From Bacillota bacterium (lineage in GTDB: Bacteria; Bacillota; Clostridia; Lachnospirales; Lachnospiraceae), in the NCBI GenBank assembly GCA_023392535.1, contig JAEVYY010000008.1, forward strand, positions 1-64,000: a stretch of DNA of 64,000 nucleotides, given 5' to 3'. This document shows, piece after piece, positions 8,913 through 17,138 of this stretch. Each line of letters opens with the position of its first letter. Position 1 is the stretch's first letter. The notes beneath the pieces were generated by a model. That model saw nothing but the letters and a program-made list of their open reading frames with translations, had not been told where the DNA came from and did not search any database. The translations under genes and the position numbers were made by a program.

Positions 8913-10361
8913 CTATCGGAGATACTCGCCACGAATATCCTCTCCAGGTGGATCCATCGGATACTCACCAGTAAAGCATCCCTTACAGATACTAAGTCCG
9001 CCCACCATTTCTCCAAGGCGTTCCACTCCTAAATAGCCTAATGAATCTGCACCAATGATATCTCTGATTTCTTCTACTGAACGTTTATAAGCAATTAGCT
9101 GTTCCCTTGCCGGTACATCTGTCCCAAAGTAACATGGCCATAAAAATGGAGGGGAACTTACTCTCATATGGACTTCTTTAGCACCTGCCTCCCGAAGCAT
9201 TCTCACAATTCGATCGCTTGTAGTGCCACGTACAATGGAATCATCGATCATTATGACCCGTTTTCCATCTACTGCTTCTTTCAAGGCATTCAATTTAACC
9301 TGAACGCTGCTCTCCCTGCTCTTCTGCTTGGGCTTAATAAATGTTCTGCCAACATAAGTGTTTTTAACAAATGCAGTTCCATATGGTATTCCAGATTGCA
9401 AGGAATATCCCAGTGCTGCTACATTACCAGATTCCGGCACCCCTACCACCAGATCTGCTTCAACTGGTGAATCCATCGCTAAAAACTTTCCTGCAAGAAT
9501 TCTTGCATTATAAACACTTTGACCGTCAATATAACTATCCGGCCTTGCAAAATAAATATATTCAAAAACACATCTAGCATGTTCCTTTTCTGATAAACAC
9601 ATACTTATGTCAGATTCTATTCCTTTTTCAGGACTAATCGTAACGATTTCACCAGGTAATACATCCCTGATAAATGTAGCCCCCAATGTATCAAGCGCAC
9701 AACTTTCTGATGCAAGCAAATAGGCATCGTCTCTTTTTCCAATGCAAAGTGGTCGAAATCCAAAAGGATCTCTGGAACCAATTAATTTCCTTGGCGACAT
9801 GACAATAAGAGAATACGCTCCCTTAATTTTCTTCATGGCCCTTCCAACAGCCTCTTCGACTGTCTTTGAATTTAGTCTTTCTCTTGCAATATGATAAGCG
9901 ATAACTTCGGAATCAATTGTAGTTTGGAAAATGGCACCCGTATATTCAAGTTCACGTCTTAATTCAGGTGCATTCACCAAATTTCCGTTATGGGCAAGCC
10001 CTAAGGTTCCTTTTACATAATTTAACACCAATGGTTGTGCATTTTCACGAGTACTGCTTCCGGCTGTCGAATAACGTACGTGTCCTACCCCAATATCCCC
10101 TTTTAATTGCTCCAGTTGTTCCGGGGTAAAATATTCATTAACCAGTCCCATCTCCTTGGCACTTAAAACTTTTCCTTTCGGTCCGTTGGTATCGCTGACT
10201 GCGATACCACAACTTTCCTGACCTCTATGCTGTAGTGTCAAGAGGCCATAATAAATGGAAGATGCCACATTCCCACCGGAAAAATCATACATCCCAAATA
10301 CACCGCATTCTTCCCCTATTTTATCTTCAGAATCCGTTTGCATATAGATATTATCTACCAT
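8913..10361 (-). CDS. purF: Amidophosphoribosyltransferase (glutamine PRPP amidotransferase), Fe-S type with propeptide
   Basis: A 482-residue enzyme that makes 5-phosphoribosylamine from PRPP and glutamine, the first step of purine synthesis. The catalytic Cys is Cys19 (EECGVFGMYDF), so an 18-residue propeptide must be removed, as in the Bacillus enzyme. The PRPP loop VIMIDDSIVRGTTS is near residue 365. Cysteines in HARCVFEY, PPFLWPCYFG and SICKGC match the four ligands of the structural 4Fe-4S cluster in the Bacillus-type family. It starts 3 bases after the purC stop, so the two are probably translationally coupled. Confidence 0.97.
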   Translation of the reverse strand: MVDNIYMQTDSEDKIGEECGVFGMYDFSGGNVASSIYYGLLTLQHRGQESCGIAVSDTNGPKGKVLSAKEMGLVNEYFTPEQLEQLKGDIGVGHVRYSTAGSSTRENAQPLVLNYVKGTLGLAHNGNLVNAPELRRELEYTGAIFQTTIDSEVIAYHIARERLNSKTVEEAVGRAMKKIKGAYSLIVMSPRKLIGSRDPFGFRPLCIGKRDDAYLLASESCALDTLGATFIRDVLPGEIVTISPEKGIESDISMCLSEKEHARCVFEYIYFARPDSYIDGQSVYNARILAGKFLAMDSPVEADLVVGVPESGNVAALGYSLQSGIPYGTAFVKNTYVGRTFIKPKQKSRESSVQVKLNALKEAVDGKRVIMIDDSIVRGTTSDRIVRMLREAGAKEVHMRVSSPPFLWPCYFGTDVPAREQLIAYKRSVEEIRDIIGADSLGYLGVERLGEMVGGLSICKGCFTGEYPMDPPGEDIRGEYLR

Positions 10362-10364
10362 CTT

Positions 10365-11069
10365 CTATAACCCCAAACGTTTGAAAACTTCGTTATATGC
10401 TTCTTCCACATTCCCAAGATCACGGCGAAAACGGTCTTTATCTAACTTTTCATTGGTATTGACATCCCAAAGCCTGCAAGTATCCGGTGATGTCTCATCC
10501 GCCAAAATAATTTCTCCTTTATATCTTCCAAACTCTATTTTAAAATCTATCAATTTTATATCGGCTTGTAAAAAATAAGCTTTTAACACATCATTTACTT
10601 TAAATGCATATTTTTTTATTGTTTCGATCTCTTCCCATGTCGCAAGTTCAAGTGCTACAGCGAAATAAGAATTGATTAGAGGATCTCCCAAATCATCATT
10701 TTTATAGCTGAATTCTATTGTGGGTTGTTTGAATTCGATTCCTTCTTCCACCCCAAGTCTCTTAGAAAAACTTCCGGCTGCTACATTACGAATAATCACT
10801 TCAAGTGGTACGATTTCTACTTTTTTGACTGCTGTTTCCCTATCACTTAGTTCTTCTACCAAATGGGTCGGTACTCCTTCTTTTTCAAGGATTTTAAATA
10901 CGTGGTTGCTCATTCTGTTATTAATAACGCCCTTACCAACAATGGTCCCTTTTTTCAAGCCGTTAAATGCGGTCGCATCATCTTTGTAATCCACAATTAA
11001 TATGTCAGGATCTTCTGTTGTAAATACTTTTTTAGCTTTTCCTTCATAAAGTAAATCCAGTTTCTTCAT
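10365..11069 (-). CDS. purC: SAICAR synthetase
   Basis: A 234-residue enzyme joining aspartate to CAIR with ATP to give SAICAR. N-terminal LYEGKAKKVF is the nucleotide-binding signature; ADETSPDTCRLW is the second conserved motif. The frame extends to a TTG at 11096, but ATG at 11069 has the SD AGGGTGA and gives the family's usual N-terminus, so I chose it. It is the first gene of purC-purF-purB and has a sigma-A promoter with a leader of about 110 nt that contains hairpins. Confidence 0.96.
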   Translation of the reverse strand: MKKLDLLYEGKAKKVFTTEDPDILIVDYKDDATAFNGLKKGTIVGKGVINNRMSNHVFKILEKEGVPTHLVEELSDRETAVKKVEIVPLEVIIRNVAAGSFSKRLGVEEGIEFKQPTIEFSYKNDDLGDPLINSYFAVALELATWEEIETIKKYAFKVNDVLKAYFLQADIKLIDFKIEFGRYKGEIILADETSPDTCRLWDVNTNEKLDKDRFRRDLGNVEEAYNEVFKRLGL

Positions 11070-11188
11070 TTTTTTGTCACCCTGTACCTTTCGCAATTAT
11101 GCATAATAAATAACACTTTCCGGCATGCCGCTACCAGCGGCAGATCTCACCAAATATCATACTTTCCCGATTTGCTCAATCCTTTTGA

Positions 11189-11217
11189 ATTATACCGTAC
11201 CAATTTACAGAAATCAA
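11189..11217 (-). promoter_or_regulatory. purC sigma-A promoter
   Basis: Minus-strand TTGATT (11212-11217), 17-bp spacer, TATAAT (11189-11194). The predicted start near 11182 gives a leader of about 113 nt. Confidence 0.8.
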
Positions 11218-11308
11218 TATGTATACTTCTTTTTCAGAAGCATGAACAATATAAGCATAAAAGTGATTCTCCTTTTTATTTATTTTTAAGATAAATTTTT
11301 TGATCGTA

Positions 11309-11337
11309 TTGTACATTTCTTTGATCCATGCTACACT
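11309..11337 (+). promoter_or_regulatory. Promoter of the LacI-family gene with adjacent boxes
   Basis: TTGTAC (11309-11314), 17-bp spacer, TACACT (11332-11337). Two TTTAGTTA boxes follow at 11347-11354 and 11358-11365, one helical turn apart, in the position of an autoregulatory operator. Confidence 0.65.
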
Positions 11338-11394
11338 TAAGTTAAGTTTAGTTAGAATTTAGTTAACAAATTAGTCAGAAAAGGGGTACCTCCA

Positions 11395-12393
11395 TTGACA
11401 TTAAAAGAGATTGCTAAAATTGCTAACGTATCGCCCGCTGCAGTTTCGCTTGTACTTAATAATAAAAGTGGCGTCAGCGATGCAAAAAGACAGGAAATTC
11501 TTGCTATTTTAAAAGAACAAAATTATGTTCCGACCAAGCGTTCTACGCAAACTTCAAAAAATTTAATCTTCTTAAAATACGCGAAAAATGGTCACCTAGT
11601 GGAAGAAAATGCTGGTTTTGTATCGACTATTATAGATTCTCTCGAATCAGAATGCAGGAGACTTGGCTATCATCTTGGAATTGTTGTTTCGCTTCAGGAT
11701 CTGGAAGGGAGTCTAAATAGTATTGATTATTCTTCTGTTGATGGTATTTTTGTATTGGGGACCGAATTTGATGAAACTGCTTATCCTATTCTCAAAAAAA
11801 TACCCTGTCCCTATGTCGTAATAGATAACGATATGCCAACTTTTCCTTGTAATACCGTAACTATGTCAAATCAGGAAATGGTACATTCAGCCGTTATGCA
11901 TCTGGCTTCTTTAGGATTTACCTCTATCGGATATATGCACAGCAAGATGTATAGTCAAAATTTCATAGAACGTTCCTTTGGTTTCCACGAAATTATAAAA
12001 GAACTTGGGCTTACCTTTCAAAAAGAACATGAATTTTTATTAGACCCAACTATGCTTGGTTCCTATACCGGAATGAAACAATATTTAGAAGAAAATGTTG
12101 ATATTCCCCCTTGTTTTTTTGCAGATAATGATGTTATTGCATTGGGTGCAATAAAAGCATTAAAGGAATTTCATTATAAAATACCACAGGATATCAGTAT
12201 CATTGGATTCGACGATATCCGTTTTTCTGCAATCAGTTCCCCTACCCTAACTACCATGCATGTGCATAAGAACAGAATGGGGTCTGTTGCTGTTAAGTTA
12301 TTACATGAATCCTTAATAAATAACCAATGTCAAAATATTAAAATCAATATTAATGGAGAGATCATCCTTCGTCACAGTACAAAGCAGGAATGA
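11395..12393 (+). CDS. LacI-family transcriptional regulator
   Basis: A 332-residue repressor type protein: N-terminal HTH (residues 1-50, IAKIANVSPAAVSLVLNNKS) and a periplasmic-binding-protein-like sugar-sensing domain (60-332, with motifs VDGIFVLG and SIIGFDDIRFS). Start is TTG with SD AAGGGG; no in-frame ATG is close. It is convergent with the ABC/DhaK operon that ends at 12515 and probably regulates it, since TTTAGTWA boxes occur both at its own promoter and repeatedly upstream of the operon's first gene. The effector is probably a sugar or polyol. Confidence 0.93.
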   Translation: MTLKEIAKIANVSPAAVSLVLNNKSGVSDAKRQEILAILKEQNYVPTKRSTQTSKNLIFLKYAKNGHLVEENAGFVSTIIDSLESECRRLGYHLGIVVSLQDLEGSLNSIDYSSVDGIFVLGTEFDETAYPILKKIPCPYVVIDNDMPTFPCNTVTMSNQEMVHSAVMHLASLGFTSIGYMHSKMYSQNFIERSFGFHEIIKELGLTFQKEHEFLLDPTMLGSYTGMKQYLEENVDIPPCFFADNDVIALGAIKALKEFHYKIPQDISIIGFDDIRFSAISSPTLTTMHVHKNRMGSVAVKLLHESLINNQCQNIKININGEIILRHSTKQE

Positions 12394-12417
12394 AATTTCG
12401 TCTATACTTTCCAGGCA

Positions 12418-12469
12418 AAAATAGATACAGAGTACAGTTAATCCCCAAACTGTACTCTGTATCTATTTT
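12418..12469. terminator. Bidirectional terminator between convergent genes
   Basis: A 22-bp perfect inverted repeat (12418-12439 with 12448-12469) with an 8-nt loop; the arms begin with AAAAT and end with ATTTT so either strand yields a U-tract. It serves the LacI gene (plus) and the sugar kinase operon (minus). Confidence 0.93.
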
Positions 12470-12514
12470 ATTACCTATTAAATCGTTCATTTCGACCCGC
12501 GTAAGTCATCCCTA

Positions 12515-13408
12515 TTATGGATATTGTTCTAAGGCCGCCTTTACTTCACTTACATCCGGAATGGAAGGAGAAGCTCCTTTTCTGGATACTGCAATTGCAG
12601 AAGCCATAGCACACATCTTAAAAATTTCAGGTATCTTTTCTCCCTTTATAATACCCGCGACAAAATAACCTGTAAAGGTATCTCCCGCAGCCGTTGTATC
12701 AATTGCTTTCACTTGATAAATCTTCTGATGATGTTCTATCTGTCTGTCTTTATATACAGAACCGTTATTTCCCAATGTTAATACTGTCTTAGCATCTGGA
12801 TACTGTTTTCCCATGTATTCTAAGATTTCATTTGCTTTGGAAACTCCTGTGATTTGTTGCCCCTCTATCTCATTCAATAAAAAATAGGAAATTTTAGATA
12901 AATCGCACTCTTTTATATAATCATCAAAAGGAGAAGGGTTTAATATAATTTTCATGCCCTTCGCATACGCACTCTCAATAATATAATCTAAGTGGTTCAC
13001 TTCATTTTGTAATAAAATATAATCATTCTCCTCAAAGGAACAAATCACTTCATCAATGTATTCTCTAGTCAGAGAACGATTGCTCCCCCCATATAGAAGG
13101 ATGCAATTCTGTGCGTTGGAATCCACCTGAATGATCGTGTGCCCACTCTTTCCTTTTATCTGCTGGATGAAATCAGTATTGATCCCATACTTCTTACAAG
13201 TATCTAAAAAAATCTGTCCATCTTCACCAATCATACCTGCATGATAGACACAGGCTCCTGCTTTTGCAAGAGCAACTGATTGGTTAAATCCTTTTCCTCC
13301 TAAAAAATCTTCCAGTTTTTCGGAGGATAATGTCTCTCCTTCTTTCACCATATGATGTACGGTATATACATGATCAATATTCATAGAACCAAAATTTAGT
13401 ATTTTCAT
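12515..13408 (-). CDS. PfkB/ribokinase-family sugar kinase
   Basis: A 297-residue kinase of the ribokinase family. The N-terminal signature is FLGGKGFNQSVALAKAG (about 35-51) and the C-terminal anion-hole/catalytic motif is DTTAAGDTFTGYF (about 240-252), with catalytic Asp in AAGD. It phosphorylates a sugar or sugar derivative with ATP. It is the last gene of the operon SBP-ATPase-permease-permease-dhaK-dhaL-kinase, 12 bp after dhaL, and ends before a strong bidirectional terminator. The substrate could be a ribose-like or polyol-derived compound; it cannot be fixed from sequence. Confidence 0.9.
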   Translation of the reverse strand: MKILNFGSMNIDHVYTVHHMVKEGETLSSEKLEDFLGGKGFNQSVALAKAGACVYHAGMIGEDGQIFLDTCKKYGINTDFIQQIKGKSGHTIIQVDSNAQNCILLYGGSNRSLTREYIDEVICSFEENDYILLQNEVNHLDYIIESAYAKGMKIILNPSPFDDYIKECDLSKISYFLLNEIEGQQITGVSKANEILEYMGKQYPDAKTVLTLGNNGSVYKDRQIEHHQKIYQVKAIDTTAAGDTFTGYFVAGIIKGEKIPEIFKMCAMASAIAVSRKGASPSIPDVSEVKAALEQYP

Positions 13409-13420
13409 AGTTGTCTTCCT

Positions 13421-14047
13421 TTACTGCTCCAGCGATATCATAAATGCTTTCATCAAGAGTGCTGCTACCGCAGCCCCCGGATCTTGCAAGCTTCTGGATG
13501 CCTCTCCTCTGGTTGCCGCTCTTCCATGTACTGCCACCATTGTTGTTGTATGCTCAAATCCTTTTTGTGCTGCCTTTTCTGCCTTTTCAGATGCTTGCTT
13601 CAGCGTATCCCCATCCGCAATGGATTCTTTCAAAGCCGCAATAGCTGGATAAAGTCCATCTAAAAATGTCTTATCACCTATTTTCGCCTTCCCGCGATTC
13701 ATGACTCCATCAAAATAGCCCTGAAAAAGTTCTATTATATCACATTCTAATAATTCTGTTTTTCCCTTCAATACTTTTCCAGCCTGCATGAATCCTGAGG
13801 CCATCAGTGTTCCCATCGTGGACGGAACTGCAATTGACATTGCTTTTCCAGCTGTATACAATAATTTGCCAGCATCTTTTTCTGTTCCATCCCGAACTGC
13901 CTCATAGGCTGCCTTGTACCCATCGCTCATAGTAAGTCCAAGATCTCCGTCCCCCACAACGCTGTCCAGATCGATTAAATATTCCCTATTTTCCTGCATG
14001 ATTTTATTTGCTTCTTCCAAGAAACGAATTAGTACTGCTACATCCAT
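13421..14047 (-). CDS. dhaL: Dihydroxyacetone kinase-type subunit DhaL
   Basis: A 208-residue nucleotide-binding subunit. The Mg-nucleotide loop shows as SVVGDGDLGLTMSDGY (about 28-43), with the paired Asp residues of DhaL; GTLMASGF and GRAATRGEASRSLQDPG (C-terminal) are also family motifs. It works with DhaK to phosphorylate a short ketose. No dhaM phosphotransferase gene is nearby, so the phosphate source (ATP, or a DhaM elsewhere) is open. The start lies just after a GCAAACGTTTGC palindrome and an AGATGGGAG SD. Confidence 0.92.
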   Translation of the reverse strand: MDVAVLIRFLEEANKIMQENREYLIDLDSVVGDGDLGLTMSDGYKAAYEAVRDGTEKDAGKLLYTAGKAMSIAVPSTMGTLMASGFMQAGKVLKGKTELLECDIIELFQGYFDGVMNRGKAKIGDKTFLDGLYPAIAALKESIADGDTLKQASEKAEKAAQKGFEHTTTMVAVHGRAATRGEASRSLQDPGAAVAALLMKAFMISLEQ

Positions 14048-14049
14048 TT

Positions 14050-14075
14050 TTTACTCCCATCTGCAAACGTTTGCC
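14050..14075 (-). promoter_or_regulatory. Hairpin abutting AGATGGGAG RBS of dhaL
   Basis: GCAAACGTTTGC (14063-14074) forms a 4-bp stem with 4-nt loop and is immediately followed on the minus strand by AGATGGGAG and, 6 bases later, the ATG. The same arrangement occurs before three other genes in the window (40490, 55026, 61253). Confidence 0.5.
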
Positions 14076-14103
14076 ACGTATTATTTTATTTTGACACTCT
14101 ATC

Positions 14104-15114
14104 CTATATTTGTACAAAAAACGGTGTCTGTGCCGGAGCATCCAAATACTTCTTTAATTCCTCATCCAATTTTAATAATGATATAGAGAAACCTGCCATT
14201 TCCAGTGAAGTAACATACTCACCAACATAATATCTGTAAGCTTTTATCCCTTTATCTTTTAAAATACGGTCAATTTTTCTGGTAACGATGTATTGCTCAT
14301 CCAACGTTGTTGCTCCCAGCCCATTTACCAGTACTGCTACTTCATCTCCTGAAACATAGGGAATATCATCTATTATTTTTTCCAGCATTTCTGTCGTGAT
14401 CGCATCCGCTGACTCTAGCTTTCCTTTTCTGATTCCGGTCTCGCCATGGATACCCATACCAATCTCCATCTCATCTTCAGCAATCTCAAAACCCGGCTTT
14501 CCAACACGTGGCACAATACAAGGAGTCAGAGCCACGCCCATAGTTCTAACATTTGCAGCCGTTTTTTCGGCAATTCTCTTAACTTCATCAAGATCCAGCA
14601 TCGCATCTGCTGCTGCTCCCGCGCACTTATAGACAAAAACAATACCGGCTACACCGCGTCTGGTATTTTTATCATTTGGCCCCGCTGGCGCTGCCGATGC
14701 AACGTCTTCACCTGCAACGATACTCTCGACACGAATATCTTCTTCAAAATCCGCTTGTTCTGCTGCCATATCAAAATTAAATATATCCCCGTTATAATTG
14801 CCGTATATATATAACACTCCTGCACCCTGGTCTATTGCTTTTGTGACTGCCAGCATTTGCTCTGCACTCGGCGATTGAAATACATCCCCCACAGAACATC
14901 CATCTAACATTCCTTTTCCTACATATCCTAAAAACAAAGGAAGATGACCAGAGCCACCGCCTGTCGCAATTCCGACTTTTCCTTCTTTTTTATTCGCACT
15001 TATTAAACATCTCATGTCATCATTCGTATAAGTAATCAAATCCGGATGCGCAATGTACAGTCCCTCGAGCATTTCATTTACATAATTTTCAGGTTTGTTA
15101 ATAATTTTTTTCAT
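14104..15114 (-). CDS. dhaK: Dihydroxyacetone kinase-type subunit DhaK (variant active-site motif)
   Basis: A 336-residue substrate-binding subunit. His223 in GMGIHGETG corresponds to the His that binds the ketone covalently in DhaK; His57 in GGGSGHLP is the catalytic-base His. The usual GGGSGHEPAHAG of dihydroxyacetone kinases (seen in the fusion at 42129-43883) is GGGSGHLPLFLG here, which suggests a different ketose, such as a tetrulose, but this is inference. It lies in the sugar importer operon, 56 bp before dhaL, after two permeases. SD AAGGAG. Confidence 0.88.
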   Translation of the reverse strand: MKKIINKPENYVNEMLEGLYIAHPDLITYTNDDMRCLISANKKEGKVGIATGGGSGHLPLFLGYVGKGMLDGCSVGDVFQSPSAEQMLAVTKAIDQGAGVLYIYGNYNGDIFNFDMAAEQADFEEDIRVESIVAGEDVASAAPAGPNDKNTRRGVAGIVFVYKCAGAAADAMLDLDEVKRIAEKTAANVRTMGVALTPCIVPRVGKPGFEIAEDEMEIGMGIHGETGIRKGKLESADAITTEMLEKIIDDIPYVSGDEVAVLVNGLGATTLDEQYIVTRKIDRILKDKGIKAYRYYVGEYVTSLEMAGFSISLLKLDEELKKYLDAPAQTPFFVQI

Positions 15115-15151
15115 CTTTTTTCTCCTTTGACTATTATTCTATTTATTCAAA

Positions 15152-16126
15152 TTATCTTGTTATTTTTCTGGAATCCATAACCTTAGTGACTACCATAATG
15201 AGCAATAGCATAAGACCCCATACAAAAGTTTTTACAAAAGCATTAATTCTAAGAATATTAAAAGCACTGGACACTAATTGTAATACAATGACTGCTAATG
15301 ATACTCCCAGTACTTTTCCTCTTCCTCCATCAGGGTCAGTTCCACCAAGTACAACAATTAATAGTGTTAATAATGTATAGGAACTACCATAATCAGATTT
15401 TGCAGAATTATAGTGAGAAAGCATCAGTATTCCTCCAATCGAACCCAGTACCCCTGAGATAAGATAGGTTTTGACCGTTACTTTCAGATTATTCATCCCC
15501 GAATATCTGGATGCCACATCATTCGTTCCCATGTAACTCACATGTTGTCCATATACCGTTGATTTCAATAGGAAGCTCACTACAACTGCAACTGCGATAA
15601 ATGTAAGTAATGCAAGAGGTATTCCTCCTATTGCTCCATTTGCAATTAAACTGAATGTTTCAGGAAGTCCGGTAAGTGCAGGTCCTCTCGTAATCGCAAG
15701 TCCAATTCCAGTATAAAGCTGTAGACCACATAATGTCACAAGCATTGGTGGTATTTTTAAATACCCTATCAGGATTCCGTTAAAAATACCACAAAATGCT
15801 CCTACCACAACCGCACCAGCCATACCGCAAATAATAGCTTGTCCCGATCCACCCATACGGATTACGATAGTCGCACATAGGATACCTGATAGATTTGCGA
15901 TACCAACAAGCGAAAGATCAATTCCACCCGATATCATAGCCAACATCATCCCAAATGCCAAAATACCAAATTCCGGGAACTGGATACACATGCCCTGTAA
16001 ATTAGCAAGTCCCAGAAATGACTTAGGCGCCAGCATAGCCATTACTATAAATATTAGCATTGCGATTCCAAAGAGTGCAAGTGTATTTTTCTCCATATTT
16101 TTAAAGGATGTTTTTACTCTGTTCAT
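15152..16126 (-). CDS. Ribose-type sugar ABC transporter permease
   Basis: A 324-residue polytopic permease of the RbsC/BPD_transp_2 family with about nine hydrophobic segments. The frame extends upstream to 16174 inside the preceding gene; ATG at 16126 has the SD AAGGGGGCGG and lies 13 bases after the previous stop, so I chose it. The family motif GTNDVASRYSGMNN (about 200-213) is the coupling region that contacts the ATPase. It pairs with the second permease (16140-17138) to form the membrane channel. The operon also encodes an RbsA-like ATPase, a binding lipoprotein and three kinase components. Confidence 0.92.
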   Translation of the reverse strand: MNRVKTSFKNMEKNTLALFGIAMLIFIVMAMLAPKSFLGLANLQGMCIQFPEFGILAFGMMLAMISGGIDLSLVGIANLSGILCATIVIRMGGSGQAIICGMAGAVVVGAFCGIFNGILIGYLKIPPMLVTLCGLQLYTGIGLAITRGPALTGLPETFSLIANGAIGGIPLALLTFIAVAVVVSFLLKSTVYGQHVSYMGTNDVASRYSGMNNLKVTVKTYLISGVLGSIGGILMLSHYNSAKSDYGSSYTLLTLLIVVLGGTDPDGGRGKVLGVSLAVIVLQLVSSAFNILRINAFVKTFVWGLMLLLIMVVTKVMDSRKITR

Positions 16127-16139
16127 TTTTTCCGCCCCC

Positions 16140-17138
16140 TTATACCTTTGCACTGTTAGCGATCTTCTTCGCACGCAGCGATGTTATGGATGTCCCTACT
16201 ACAATAATCAAGCCCACAACAAATGTCTGAAAGTGTGTTGGTACCCCTAACATAATTAAATTATTCTGTACAAGTGCAATCAAAATAACTCCAAGAACCG
16301 TTCCCGTTACAGATCCATGCCCGCCTGTTATTCTGGTTCCCCCAACTACTACAGCGGCAATTACCATCATTTCACTTCCCATAAGACTTTGTGGACTTGC
16401 CTGTCTCATAAGAATCATGTAAGTAATACCTCCTACACCTGCAAAAAAGCCCGCAAACATATAGATAGCAAACTGAATCTTCACAACATTAAATCCAGCT
16501 ATTCTGGCTGCATTTTTGTCTCCCCCTATTGCATAAATCCCGCGTCCCAACATGGTATATCTTAAAATTATGTAGACTCCGATAATCAAACAAAGAGGAA
16601 TTACTATAAGCGCTGTCAACTGGTAACTGATTCCTTGTGCATTGGTATAGGAGCAAATAAATATTCTCGAAAGATGATCTACATGTTCGGGTATGTTGGA
16701 TATTTCTTTTGTTCCCATGAAGGCAAGCGTCGCTCCGTTCGCAACGCTGCTCACTCCAAGTGTCGCAATCAGCGGCGGAAGCTTTATCTTCGCAATGAGA
16801 ATTGCATTGATAACACCAAATGACATTCCAATTATGCCAGCAATCGCATATGCCGCTAATGCATTGTCAATTCCTGTTAACAATAAAAATTTTATAGTTC
16901 CATACAAGGATAAGCAGGCTACTGCCGGAAAAGACACATCAATCCCACCAGATATAATAACGACCATTTCACATATAGCAAAAATCAAGGTAATTAACAT
17001 TGCTCTCGATAATGTAATAACGGTAGATAACTGAGCAAATGCCGGATTTACAATTCCGATCAAAGCTGTCAGTGCGATAATAATATAGACAACGATCATT
17101 TCATTTGTAGCCATTATAGCTTTTGTTCTTTTACTCAT
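16140..17138 (-). CDS. Ribose-type sugar ABC transporter permease
   Basis: A 332-residue permease of the RbsC family with 8-10 TM segments. Typical motifs are GGIDVSFPAVACLS (about 63-76), GGDKNAARIAGFN (about 207-219; contact with the ATPase) and GGTRITGGHGSVTGTVLG near the C-terminus. Its ATG overlaps the end of the ATPase gene by 8 bp, a sign of translational coupling. Two non-identical permeases in one operon suggest a heterodimeric channel, as in autoinducer-2 or some polyol importers. Confidence 0.93.
   Translation of the reverse strand: MSKRTKAIMATNEMIVVYIIIALTALIGIVNPAFAQLSTVITLSRAMLITLIFAICEMVVIISGGIDVSFPAVACLSLYGTIKFLLLTGIDNALAAYAIAGIIGMSFGVINAILIAKIKLPPLIATLGVSSVANGATLAFMGTKEISNIPEHVDHLSRIFICSYTNAQGISYQLTALIVIPLCLIIGVYIILRYTMLGRGIYAIGGDKNAARIAGFNVVKIQFAIYMFAGFFAGVGGITYMILMRQASPQSLMGSEMMVIAAVVVGGTRITGGHGSVTGTVLGVILIALVQNNLIMLGVPTHFQTFVVGLIIVVGTSITSLRAKKIANSAKV

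Larger units (their letters stand above)
11070..11394. other. 325-bp divergent intergenic region, purC / LacI regulator
   Basis: It contains the purC promoter and structured leader (minus) and the promoter plus TTTAGTTA boxes of the LacI-family gene (plus). The purC leader has a 7-bp stem at 11126-11142 (TGCCGCT/AGCGGCA) overlapping a second palindrome CGGCATGCCG at 11121-11130; both cannot form at once. No known purine riboswitch core was recognised. Confidence 0.6.

Noticed and set aside
11069..11182. Purine or PRPP riboswitch before purC
   Set aside because: Hairpins are present but no conserved core of a known class could be recognised; reported only as an unexplained leader.
14063..14074. 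GCAAACGTTTGC as a LacI-type or catabolite (cre-like) operator
   Set aside because: It lies inside the operon between dhaK and dhaL and occupies the same position as the hairpins before three other AGAYRGGAG sites; no copy occurs at the operon promoter.
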